64,000 nt of DNA from Liolophura sinensis (Eukaryota > Mollusca > Polyplacophora > Chitonida > Chitonidae). Of the stretch, positions 42,000 to 52,639 are shown in pieces. The position numbers were made by a program, and so were the translations under genes. Position 1 is the stretch's first letter, and each line of letters opens with the position of its first letter. Below the pieces are notes generated by a model. It had not been told where the DNA came from and searched no databases. It saw nothing but the letters and a program-made list of their open reading frames with translations. Location of the stretch: the NCBI RefSeq assembly GCF_032854445.1, contig NC_088306.1:26445764-26509763 (forward strand), written 5' to 3'.

Positions 42000-44900
42000 C
42001 TGGAAACAAGATGGCGGGGTCAGTTAATATCAGGATGCTGCGTGGTCCTCAACTGTTATAAACCTTAGTTTTAATTTTCCTCAGATAAATAGTGCTTAGT
42101 TTCACAAGGTTTTATTATTTACAAGTGAACTTTGCTGTTTGTAGGGGAAACTCTCTTGTTTGCAGGTTTATGTCTCCATGTTTGTTTATAGAGTAAAATA
42201 TTGTTTCTGCCTTCAACACATCTAGACAAGCTACTATCAATCTGTCTCCGACCAGGAATAGATTCCGACAAGGCAATTGTTTAAAAGAAAATACGGAAAA
42301 TAATTTAACAATAGTTATGTCGGAAGCGGTGTGGAAACATGCCTGAGTTACCACAGCCATTTTTTTTTCTGACGTGCTTAGTAACTCTGTACGTTTTAAT
42401 GTGGAATTTTAATGAGACGACTGGATGCGCCATGTTAGAGAAACCGAGAACACGACTGTCCATCACCCGTGCTCCGAGCTCATATGGTTAAAGATAATGT
42501 GGAATTCTAAAGAAACATAGGATGCGCCATGTTGGAGAAACCGAGAACTCAAATGTCCGTCACCCGTGATCTGAGCTCATATGGTTAAAGATAATGTGGA
42601 ATTCTAACAAGGCAAATGGATGTGCCATGTTTGGGAAACCGAGAACACGACTGTCCGTCTCCTGTGCTCCGAGCTCATATGGTTAAAGATAATGTGGAAC
42701 TCTAACGAGGCCATTGGATGCGCCATGTTGGAGAACCGAGAACACGACTGTCCGTCACCCGTGCTCCGAGCTCATATGGTTAAAGATAAAATGGGCGTCG
42801 AGTGATGTCTGCGGGCAACAGTTACTTCTTAGGTTGTGGAAATAATAGTTTAAAATCTATATTCTATAAATTTTAAATATCTCGATATAAGTAATTTTCC
42901 TTCTCTGATCTTCGATATCTCTGTTATCTCGCAGCATCACGAAAATAAAAAAAACATACTTTTTAAACTTCATGTGGAATGCTTCATCGATGCACACATA
43001 CATTTGTTCTACAGCTGTCGTTTCTTTTAAATGATTTTTGACACTGGGGATAATGCCTAAGGCTTTATAAATAAAAATCTTCGTACTTTCTCGCTTGACT
43101 GTGAACACGCTGTCAAGAATATATCTAAAGGCGTGTTAGCTCTGGAAAACCTGTGCGCCTCGAAAGTGTTGGACGTTCTGACATACACCATGTATGTGGA
43201 TAGGTCTACTTCTGTTCATTATATACAGCGATTGGGCATGACTAATGTCATGTCTCATGTTTCCTTTATGTCAGTGTTAAGACCGGTCCACTTGAAGATT
43301 ATGAGCATGCTACGACTGAGACACTGTTGACAGTGGCGTTATCTTGTAGAAGAATAAAAGAGAATCTACCATTGCAAGGTAGAGGGAAGGAGACTTGGAG
43401 ATATTTGTGGGTCTTCGAGAATTAAATGTCTAATTTTCCAGATGCCCGTTTAGGTAGTTGTTCGTTGTTTTTAGGATACACACAACATATACTCAGGCTG
43501 TCTCTATGGGAACAGCGTTGGCATGCATATATCAACAAATCTGACCTTGTTTTAAGAGAACAATTGTCTCCAGGAACGACAACTCTGTACCGTCGGCGTT
43601 CAACATTTGACAGGCAATTATGGCGCTGTGCAGGCGATGGATGTTTTCCACAGCGGATCTCTGCAAATAAAATTAAATGCATTTAGTAAATCGATTACTG
43701 TCAAGGGATTGGCTGTTCAGCATCGATTTACTTTATATTTATTTTCATCTGTGGGGCTCAGGTGGTTAAAGAGATAGTTAGCTTGTCCGGTATACGCACA
43801 GGTCGGAGGTTTTCTCCCAGCAATTCCGTTTCCCTGAGGGCGTCGCGTAAGTGAAAAATTCAAGAGTAGCCAACGGCATTGAACGCCAATCAGTCCAATA
43901 CATAAAATCACTGAACACCAGCTGTACAATACTTGTGTTACACAGTTCGCCTCGTATGGATGCAGACATATTTTTTATGCAGAGACAGATAGATGCAAGC
44001 TCCTCGCCACGAGAGTATTTTACAGTTCCCGTGCGATATGTTGCCAAGAAACTGTTTCAGTTTCCGAATTATAATGATGTCACATGGCCTACCCTATTAG
44101 AGTCCGTCTTCCCTGCCCGGATGCTCAGCATAGCAATGTCAACAGGCCAGTAGGCGGCGCTCAGAAGGAATAGATCCCCCCACGTGTCCCGTAATAGACT
44201 CTTCTGATCATGTGGATGGATTGATCCAAATATGTAATTGACACGAGCTCTCCGCACAGCGGCGCAAAGTATTTGTGTGGAGACTTCCTGGAGAAGACTA
44301 ACGGAGTTCTGGTTAACACCTGGAAGGAGGAAAAACATAAAACTATATTTGGGGGGAGGGGGACTAATTATATAGATTTCAATAGTGCCAGATGTTTATC
44401 ATGTAGAAATATGCAACTGTTATCTTTCGAAAATCTTGACAACACGTCTGTAAATTTTCACAGCCCATAAACATCGCAGACTCGATGCCAGTTCTTCAAT
44501 CAAAAACTATTTCACATGGAAGCCTACCTACAGGGCGAGGCATCGAGCTAGTGAAGAGAGGTAACAAGGTAGAGAGGTAGCGAAGTCGTGAGACAAGGCT
44601 ATGTCGCTGCCTTGCATCGTTACCTCGCTGTCTGGTTACATCTCTATGTGGCTACCTCGCTGTCTGGCTACCTCGCTGTCTACCTCGCTGTCTGGCTACC
44701 TCGCTGTCTGGCTACCTCGCTGCCTTACTACTTCGCATCGCTGCCTCGCTACCTCGTTGCCTGACTACGTAGATTGATAGCGAGGAAGCGAGGTAACGAG
44801 GTAGCCAGGCAGCTACAAAATAACTTTTTCTTGGTCAGTCAGTGGGTTGCGACCAGGGTTCTTCCGTCAGTGTGCTTACATGGACGCGACAATTCCGCTC

Positions 44901-47900
44901 CAATAGGCTGAATCTAGGACAGAAGCCACACGGAGAAAAGCACCGAGGACAACAATCCCGGCGGACCAAAACTTTGGCGGACAAAGTCTGAATTAACCGA
45001 CAAAACATATCTGTCAGTATAACAAACGTGATGTTAAATATTTGTTGACGGGAATTCATATGGTGTGACTTTGTTTTTCATCTAAAAATTTGTCATCAAA
45101 GCGTATCCCAGTCTGTCAGTCGGGTTTAACAGCTTTCCTCTCATAAGCGTTGTACACTTACGCCCTGCACGGAAAGAAACCGTGCAGAGCGTGGGGGGAA
45201 ACCCACGACCATCCGTAGGGTGTTGGAAGTATTTCCAAATCATTGCTACACTTATTTGGAATGAACCATTTTCTTTAGAGGTGTTAGGCTATAGCATGAA
45301 AATTATATTTCCGGGATAGGAAACACAAGCTGCAATACAGCAATTGTTTACCACACTTGTAGACTTCTTTAGTTTTCAGATAAGCCTGGAATGGAGGCTG
45401 ATCCTTCTGTACACCGCTGAGAGATATAGCTCTTTCCGATGTCGTAAAAAACGGCTAGAATACGTGGACATTGAACGAGTGTAAGAAAGGTTCTGATGAT
45501 TGAAATAATGTATTGGAATCTGAAAGGTCACTTTAGGGAGATTGTTTTAAGTTTCTCAAACAAGAAAACAGCTTATGCCATGCACCATATGCACCAAATA
45601 CTGCTGGAGGGGTTTATGTCCGCCGGGGTTTTGTCTGCAGGGCGTTTTCTGCGGCTGTTTGTCCGTCCCCCCAATATGCCACCCTAAATTTATTCACAGT
45701 TCATGTATTACATGTATGTCATCAAATAGCACTGTTACGACCAGTACTTACCAACTGGTAACTGCAGTGCTCGGAAAACAGTCGGTAGGCGGACTGGAGA
45801 ATTGGGGAAGGGACTGAAGCAGCACAGGGTGTTATTAGTATGTTGCCACCCCACGGGGATGGTGGGACCGTACCGAGGGCCTACGGGTTTGAAAGCACTG
45901 AATGGCAAAATACCGGGGGTAGACTGCTGGCTGGACCGAGTAGAGAACTGCGTGAAGCCATCTGTATGATGATCGTGCTCTGGTTGCGGTAAGGTTGACG
46001 CGGCCTTTGTCTGGGTTGAACATGCGCTCTTTTTGCCTTTATTTTTCCGTGGTCCTCGCTCCTCTTGGACGGCTGCACGGCAAGAAAAAAATGTGACAAA
46101 ATAACCGACGTGCATCCGTAGCCTGTGAGACATGCGCAAAACTAACCCAAAGACAAGAACAACATGGACTTCCGCCACAACAAAAACATTCTGATTAATT
46201 CTTTGACAGAGTTGATTAAGCAGCACAGTAGTATCTTTCCATTGAAATGCATGCGGTCCAAGCTGTGCCTCCACCCATAAACCAGACTGCCCTCGCAAAG
46301 CTAACCATTTTGTCTTAAGACGGCGTTCAACGATGGATGGATGTTTGATTTTGCAGCTTCGGGTGTGTTATATAACAGTAGAAAAAAAGCGTAGAAATGG
46401 TTTGAAACAAGGCCTAGCGGTCAGTCAGGAAATTAAGTAGTCTGCAGCAGAGATGCCAGCGGTGATAGCTGTCAAAACAACTTTCCTAAGAGGGGTGTCC
46501 GAATAGGGAGCGGAAACTCTTCCGTTTTCAGAGTAAGTTCATTGATGCAGTCATTTCCAAAAATTACTGATGAGGTCCAAAAATATGTATTAAGACATAT
46601 AAAATATGCCTCAAAAGGAATTTTGTTTTGAATTTGAATTTCTGGCATGACTTTATCCTTTTAACACCAAACAATCAATTTAAATTTAGATAGGCCGTTG
46701 TTCTGTTGGTATATGCGCATGTACATAACCAGTTGGTTTTACAATGTCATCAAAAGCCGTAGGAGTGAACAACAGCTATACTCTGATTTGGCCCGAATTA
46801 AATTTGGCCCGAATTAGATTAGACGAGAAAAGTCCTCTGTTATAAGATGTCACATGGGATTTAAGAACAGTCATCTCGAAATTAGTTCTTCAAATGATTT
46901 TTAATCTTCTCTCCGTCTCCAAGCTGAAGTCATTCATCTCCATGCTGAAGTCATTTACACTAACTTTTACACAGAAAAAAATTGGCCTGCAACATCTATA
47001 TGGGAGCACGCCAGCGCGGAGCAATGACCCTGCAGCTTTACACCAATGCGGTCGCCGTGGGTTCAAGTCCAGCTCACGCGAGCTTCATCTCTGGCCGTAT
47101 GTGGGAAGGTGTGGCAGAAATCTGCGGATGAACGCAGGTTTCCCCCTACCATAATGCTGGCCGCCGTCGTATAAGTGAAACATTCTTGAGTGCGGCGTAA
47201 AACACCAATGAAATAAATCATACTATAGATTTCTGAATAAAAAAATGTATCTACTTACCATTTTTGTTCATCTTGACAGAGAAGCATTTCTGAAGTCGAC
47301 AATAAGGGCACCAATTACGGCGAGCCTTGTCGATAGCACAGTTCCCTTTACCTGTGACAGAAACCACCCATTAACTAATTCGTCAACTTGTCCGTGACCA
47401 TTTTTAGTTAAAGTTATGCCGAAAATGTACATACATTTTACCAAAATATGTGTGACTGGGCTCTCGCTGATCTTGTGATCTGTCCAAATAACGTAGCTAA
47501 TTAAACATATGACCAAACTAATGTTGGGAGCCTTGTTAAACCCCATGGAAACACATAAAGATGGTGGGACATCGTGTCGTCAATGCTACATACTTCAATC
47601 AAGCAGGTGGTGAATGACGTGGTCACATTTGGATTAACTGCAGTTTATTTGTTTATTAATACCGCCTAATGGCCTAATGGTTAAAGCGTCCTCGAAGTCG
47701 GGAGACCCCGGGATCAAACCCGGGTCGCGTCACGCCAAAGATCTTTTAAAAAGGTACTTGCTGCTGCCTCTCTTGGCGCTCAGCGCTGAGAGGTTAGAGC
47801 AAGGAAACGTCACTGGTTGATCCGACGTAAGTATAATGTGACTGGGTGGGGTATCATGAATGGTGTCTTCAGCATGCACTTGCCCTGCCACAAGAAGACA

Positions 47901-48376
47901 CAATATATGTATACACACACCTCATGACTCTTCATTTTCATTTGACTGAATAATTGATAACTACGACGTAAAACCCCAAGTATACATACATACATACATA
48001 CATACATATTTCTTTATAATTTTTTACCTAATTCTACTTAGTCAACACTGCCATGAAGCGTATCATTTTCAGCCATTTAAGCATTTACAAGAACAATTGG
48101 TTTTGAACCACAACTCAAGTAAACTGACAAGAGGCTAGATTCCTCCAGTCACACGTGACCATTTTTCAACCATTAAACCGTCGTGACTTTACGCTCTATG
48201 CAGCAGACTATTATACTTCATATAGCAGTTCTCACCGATACAAGTGTAGACCATCTTCCTCCTGATAGAACGCTTAAAGAAACAGCTACAGCCGTCACAG
48301 CAGAACACTCCATAGTGCTTCCCGTAACTCTTGTCACCACAGACCTTACAGGACACAGGCACCGGCAGCGTTCGTC
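41765..48376 (-). CDS. NR2E: NR2E-type nuclear receptor, six coding exons (5' end uncertain, frameshift in the last exon)
   Basis: Ligand-regulated or orphan transcription factor of the TLX/PNR group. Exons in coding order: 48236-48376, 47259-47351, 45752-46072, 44093-44319, 43546-43660, 41765-41999; phases agree at every junction. Finger 1 is [14 protein letters not shown]...C-x2-C and finger 2 spans exons as C-x5-C-x9-C-x2-C. Next come an AVQEERGPR hinge and a Pro/Ser-rich linker. The ligand-binding domain shows [16 protein letters not shown] (helices 4-5), [22 protein letters not shown] and [13 protein letters not shown], ending ILSDM. The P-box reads CDGCSC where most relatives have CDGCSG. 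As I recall the family, CDGCSC and [13 protein letters not shown] are closer to NR2E5/6 than to TLX or PNR. One base appears missing near 41890-41900. The start codon is not in these exons. Confidence 0.88.
42250..42805 (+). repeat. duplicated block, copy 2, with roughly 96-bp tandem expansion
   Basis: 42260-42430 repeats 40630-40850. Then about four units of roughly 96 bp follow, containing GCGCCATGTTGGAGAAACC, CACGACTGTCCGTCACCCG and GAGCTCATATGGTTAAAGA. A single unit is present in the other copy. Confidence 0.75.
43546..43660 (-). CDS. NR2E: nuclear receptor exon 5 (ligand-binding domain, helices 6-8)
   Basis: [20 protein letters not shown] and [18 protein letters not shown]. Acceptor TATTTGCAG, donor CAAG|GTCAG, phase 0 in and phase 1 out. 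The motif [11 protein letters not shown] matches the TLX TEFACLKCIVT region. Confidence 0.88.
43740..43905 (+). mobile_element. degenerate SINE-like element
   Basis: Head GGGGCTCAGGTGGTTAAAG and a tail GAGGGCGTCGCGTAAGTGAA...AACGCCAATCA that shares the SINE-A 3' module. The body is unlike SINE-A. Confidence 0.4.
44093..44319 (-). CDS. NR2E: nuclear receptor exon 4 (ligand-binding domain, helices 1-5)
   Basis: [20 protein letters not shown] and [20 protein letters not shown], followed by [12 protein letters not shown]. This is the nuclear receptor signature region. Acceptor CCTTCCAG, donor AGG|GTAGGC. Confidence 0.9.
44530..44815. repeat. CTACCTCGCTGTCTGG tandem repeat inside an inverted repeat
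   Basis: Several copies of CTACCTCGCTGTCTGG at about 44650-44720. They are flanked by purine-rich arms (GAGGTAACAAGGTAGAGAGG at left, GAAGCGAGGTAACGAGGTAG at right) complementary to the centre. Confidence 0.75.
45159..45226 (-). mobile_element. SINE-A fragment
   Basis: Short inverted piece: GTGGGGGGAAACCCACGACC and ATCCGTAGGGTGTTG. Confidence 0.6.
45752..46072 (-). CDS. NR2E: nuclear receptor exon 3 (C-terminal extension and hinge)
   Basis: Starts [16 protein letters not shown], the C-terminal extension of the DNA-binding domain. A Ser/Thr/Pro-rich linker of about 90 residues follows. Acceptor TGCCGTGCAG, donor GTTG|GTAAGT, 321 nt, phase 1 to phase 1. Confidence 0.88.
47003..47219 (+). mobile_element. 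SINE-A, head truncated
   Basis: Begins GAGCACGCCAGCGCGGAGCA. B box GGGTTCAAGTCC, body, and tail GCGGCGTAAAACACCAATGA. The 3' end lies 40 bp from the nuclear receptor exon 2 donor. Confidence 0.8.
47259..47351 (-). CDS. NR2E: nuclear receptor exon 2 (second zinc finger)
   Basis: [18 protein letters not shown] and [13 protein letters not shown]. It supplies the last three cysteines of finger 2. Acceptor TGTCACAG, donor ATG|GTAAGT, 93 nt, phase 1 to phase 1. Confidence 0.93.
47656..48008 (+). mobile_element. SINE-B, full length
   Basis: tRNA-like head with CTAATGGTTAAAGCG and GGGATCAAACCCGGG, body GCTGAGAGGTTAGAGCAAGG, and tail ACTACGACGTAAAACCCCAAG plus (CATA)n. It lies within the receptor intron. 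Confidence 0.75.
48236..48376 (-). CDS. NR2E: nuclear receptor DNA-binding exon (first zinc finger)
   Basis: [36 protein letters not shown] and [10 protein letters not shown]. All four finger 1 cysteines are present. Acceptor TTATTCTAG, donor TCG|GTGAGA, 141 nt, phase 1 to phase 1. The same splice site plus exon start is repeated upstream at 48377-49190. Confidence 0.94.
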
Positions 48377-49190
48377 CTAGAATAACAAAATACAAATCAT
48401 TACAAAGTCCTCCTCGTAACTCTTGTCTCAACAGGCCTTTTTAAAAGACAGAGGCATCGGCAGAGATGGTCCCTGCAACAACAAAACAAAAACACCACAA
48501 AGTGCTTCCCGTAACTCTTGTCTCAACAGGCTTTTTACAAGACAGAGGCATCGGCAGAGATAGTCCTGCAACAACAGAACAAAAACACCACAAAGTACTT
48601 CCCGTAACTCTTGTCTCAACAGGACTTTTACAAGACAGAGGCATCGGCAGAGATAGTCCTGCAACAACAGAACAAAAACACCACAAAGTGCTCCCCGTAA
48701 CTCTTGTCTCAACAGGCCTTTTACAAGACAGAGGCATCGGCAGAGATGGTCCTGCAACAACAGAACAAAAACACCACAAAGTGCTTCCCGTAACTCTTGT
48801 CTCAACAGGCCTTTTACAAGACAGAGGTATCGGCAGAGATAGTCCTGCAACAACAGAACAAAAACATCACAAAGTGCTTCCCGTAACTCTTGTCTCAACA
48901 GGCCTTTTACAAGACAGAGGCATCGGCAGAGATGGTCCTGCAACAACAGAACAAAAACGCCACAAAGTGCTTCCCGTAACTCTTGTCTCAACAGGACTTT
49001 TAAAGGACAGAGGCATTGGCAGAGATAGTCCTGCAACAACAGAACAAAAACATCACAAAGTGCTTCCCGTAACTCTTGTCTCAGCAGGCTTTTTACAAGA
49101 CAGAGGCATCGGCAGAGATGGTCCTCCAACAACAGAACAAAAATGCCACACAATGCTTTCCGTAACTCTTGTCTCCACAGACCTTAGAGG
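48377..49190 (-). repeat. 93-bp tandem array of the zinc-finger exon acceptor plus exon start
   Basis: Each unit on the minus strand carries TTCTGTTGTTGCAG followed by a degraded exon start (CTCTGCCGATGCCTCTGTCT, then GAGACAAGAGTTACGGGAAG). Copied exon starts map to 48472, 48565, 48658, 48751, 48844, 48937, 49030 and 49123; the real one is 48376. The period is 93 after a first step of 96. A two-base insertion after TCTTGTAA shifts the copies out of the finger frame. The outermost copy (49162 on) keeps CCACAGACCTTA as in the genuine exon. Frames of 241 and 300 residues on the two strands are by-products of a 3n period. Confidence 0.92.
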
Positions 49191-50931
49191 CACCTTTGAT
49201 TTTTTGCTCTTTTTATTATTTAATTATAACTATTTGTCTGTTTTATTTCCATTTCACATAAGGTTTTTGATAATTCGTTCAGATGTTTTTGTTTTAGCCA
49301 TTTCATGTTTGGCATTCATGACCGAAATGGTACATAAGGTTGTTCTGAATCTATTTGCTAATTTATAATACCTGAAGTGCTATATAAAACTTTTACAATG
49401 CTATATCCAGCAGGGAAAGCATTTGCAATGTCAAGGTAACACTTCCCAAGGTGTGAGAAGTTTGAATATTAAAAAATTGGAAAAGCTTACAAAATGTTAT
49501 AATGTAACACTTAAAACTCTCTTGTGAAATGAACACTCTCCGATGTGTGCCGCATTATAAATGCTGTAACATAACACACACAGCCATAACTTGTAAACAT
49601 TTTATTTGATTGGTATTTTAAGCCGTACTCAAGAATATTTCACTTGTACGGCGGCGGCCAGCATTATGTCGGGAAACGGGGAAGAGCCTGGGGAAAATAC
49701 GCGACCATCCGCAGACGTAAGATTTTAAGAGTATTGGCACATTTGCATGCTGTATCATTTTAACACTTAGAAAATTATGCTACTATTACATTTACGTTGT
49801 AAAAGTGTCTAATCATTGCTGCTTTATTTTTTACCCAATTGTGCTTAAACTATGGTTCTGTTAAAATAAAACCCTGACGGCATTAAGAGAATTAAAACAT
49901 TATCCAAGGCATGGAGCATAGAGAGTAAAACCAAAGGAGCTTTCGATTACAAAGTATCTACATTCACATACCATTAAATAACTGAAAATGAATCGAGGCT
50001 GTTATTGCATGTCCATGAGAGAAGCCCAGGAGATGTGTCAAACGTTTGCCATGACGCACACGTCAGAAACATCCTCATAAATATCCAGTTATAAACTCAC
50101 CATTATCATAAAGAAAATTTGAAATTCGACCTAGAGCATACAACACATACATACTTGGAGAATTTTGAATTCAAGTTCGTACACATCTAATTATTCATTA
50201 ACAAATCAGTTTCTCTTACGAGTATATATTTGAAACTATTTTATAGATACTTAAGAAAAAGTATATATATATAAAAAGGGAAAAGCAATTAGGCGCCTTC
50301 TTTGGGATGAGTGAGTGAGTCCTTAGGGTTGAACGTCTGCTTAGCAATTTTTCAGTCATATGATGGCGTAGGCGCCCTTAGAGTGCATGTACATGCAATG
50401 TACCGCCTTGTTGCAGGATGGATTTCCACTGCTTTTTTATATAGTGCTGCTTCACTGAGACGACTTACCGAAGGCAAGTAAGTTGCCCCACCCGAGCCAT
50501 TATACTGATACAGGTCAACCAGTTGTTGCACTATCCCCTTCTTGATGAACGTAAAGCCAGGGAGCTACAACTTCTTCTTTTAAGGTCTCAAGTGTGACCC
50601 AACACAGGGTTGACCCTGGATCTATTTGACTTCGGCCTGGATGTACATTTTTGTTTTCTAAATTATAAACAACTGTGAATATTATCTATTAATAGCCATA
50701 TCCACGGTTTTAAAAACATATTTTTACAAAAATACTTCTAGCAAAAAATGCTAGGGAAGGCCTTCTTTTTCCATCTGAAGTACAAATTTGTTATAATATT
50801 TCGTAGCATAGTAAGGATCCTTCACTGTAAAATTAAATATTTGACAAAGCGTTACAAATCATTGCAATACACCTCTCTTTCCGAAATGTCAAATTAAAAA
50901 AATCCTTTCATAGTTCTTTATTTGTTACATC
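49191..50931. other. no gene recognised; one SINE-A fragment
   Basis: AT-rich DNA. An inverted SINE-A fragment occupies about 49597-49717. No upstream receptor exon could be identified here. Confidence 0.4.
49597..49717 (-). mobile_element. SINE-A fragment, inverted
   Basis: Tail and part of the body: TTTGATTGGTATTTTAAGCC, ACTCAAGAATATTTCACTTG, GCGACCATCCGCAG. Confidence 0.75.
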
Positions 50932-51493
50932 GGCGTTAAAGGTGGAGAAAATATAAAAATGACATAAAATTCAGGTGAAAGAGTGTGAATAATTAGTTGT
51001 ACATGTGGTCTTCAAATTTTTTTTCGAGTTTTCTTTAAAGAGAAAATGACACTTGAAAATAATTAGTGTATTGGGGGTATTTGGGACCACATTTTGATAT
51101 ATATAATAGTTCTTTAGTTATGTTAAAAATGACTTAGTGACACATGTTTAATAAATATGTTTGCACTAGAATTTGGCCTTTCCAGCTAACAAATGAGTTC
51201 AACTTGGTTTATGGTCATATTTATGTTTTTAATAAATTCATAAATTTTATGAATACATTTGGATATAATCAAATTTGCATTCAAATAAATTTATTCGATA
51301 TGAATTACATCCTTATTTAGGACATCATTATGCACTAACGATAAATGCCAAAAGGTGGTCCCAAACACCCAGCATACAAAACTGTGTTCAAACACAATTT
51401 TCTCCTTAAAAAAAGACCATAAATGCAAGTAAGTTTTCACGCTCTTTACTTTGATTTTGATATCATTTTTGTGTTGTCTTCCCCTTTAAGCGC
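50932..51493. mobile_element. MITE family 2 (long inverted ends), copy 1
   Basis: About 560 bp. The left end GGCGTTAAAGG...AAAAATGACATAAAATTCAG and the reversed right end GGCGCTTAAAGGGG...AAAAATGATATCAAAATCAA align over roughly 55 bp. Non-coding. Second copy at 53435-53930. Confidence 0.6.
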
Positions 51494-51928
51494 CTCATTC
51501 AAGAATTGCAAACTTTACCTGTCGTCCCCGTTAATTTTCTTTTTGTGATAGACAAAGCGTATTACCATAAAAAATGTTATTACGCCATTAATGCATTGCT
51601 CATGTTATTCCCAAATAGTCCTTGATTTTACTTGTCTCCTTATTGTAAGAGATAGAGATAAGAATATTGTATATCTTACCATTTATCTTATACCTTTATC
51701 TTTGAATAAAAGCCCTTGTGGGTTAATGTTTATTGTACACACTCTTCTCAAAATGCAGCGTCTTGAATCTTGAAAGGTATTTAAATGCGCTATGTAATAC
51801 ATGGTAAGCTAAGATACACTCCACATGAAAACCTAGCGTAACCGTCTATAGCCTTTGTGTATAGCATGCTAAAAGTTATAATTTAAACGTTTTCATAGAT
51901 GCTTAAAATAAAGATCACTTATCCGACC

Positions 51929-52056
51929 TTACGTGGGAATGTATTCCAACAATTTGTGGCTGGTCGTTTCCTCCCACAATAATGCTGACCGACGTCGTAT
52001 TAGAAAAATATTCCAAACTATGACGTACAACAGCAATCAAATAAATAAATGAATAA
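51929..52056 (+). mobile_element. SINE-A fragment
   Basis: Degenerate 3' half (CTTACGTGGGAATGTATTCC to AGCAATCAAATAAATAAAT). Confidence 0.65.
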
Positions 52057-52109
52057 ACCTAAGAATACAGTATTTTATAAGGTATACATGTTTATGAAGA
52101 AATACTTAC

Positions 52110-52113
52110 CCAT
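52110..52113 (-). CDS. NR2E: candidate four-base start exon of the nuclear receptor (ATGG|GTAAGT)
   Basis: On the minus strand, ATGG directly precedes a strong GTAAGT donor. Spliced to 48376 it would give [11 protein letters not shown] in phase 1, as the zinc-finger exon requires. A short stretch before the first finger is normal in TLX-like receptors. There is no other support. Confidence 0.25.
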
Positions 52114-52639
52114 CGTCAAGATCTGGTGGCTCTGCACTGGATATTTTAGCAAAGATCGGCCAAGTCTACCAAAGTATGGCGATACTGATTTATGGCTAAA
52201 ATCGTTGAAAGTGTGTTGTAAAACGTTTTTCTTCCGTAACTAAATAATTTCGTCCAAAATGTATTGGGAATTCAAATAAAAACATCAGTTTTCCAAAAGT
52301 TATATTAAGAGCAATAGGCGTTAAACTCAGAACACAATTGTAGTAAAAATGACCAAAGTTTCGTTCTTATCTATACCCAGGAACAGGAAACTCTATAAAA
52401 GGAACCCTTTGGAATCTGAACCAACATCAACTACCAAAAAATTCCTCGGTTAGAACTCAGTTACCGTACCGGGAGGGAAGTGATTTTTGTAGTCGATTCA
52501 ACCATGTGGGCGGGGTCGTAACTTTATATCAAAGGGTAAAGGAATAAAAACGAGCTATTATTGGGAACCTTCTAAATGGTCGACTTAGAGACGCTGATGA
52601 CTGGCTAAGGAGGAATCTTCTCCCACCTGTCACTCGGCA

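Noticed and set aside
43260-43310. Possible extra receptor ligand-binding exon on the minus strand (GTCTCAG acceptor)
   Set aside because: Hits a stop at once in the required phase. The exon at 41765-41999 supplies the missing helices.
48428-49368. Open frames of 241 (minus) and 300 (plus) codons
   Set aside because: By-product of a 93-bp repeat that is a multiple of three. The units derive from an intron-exon border, not from a repeat protein.
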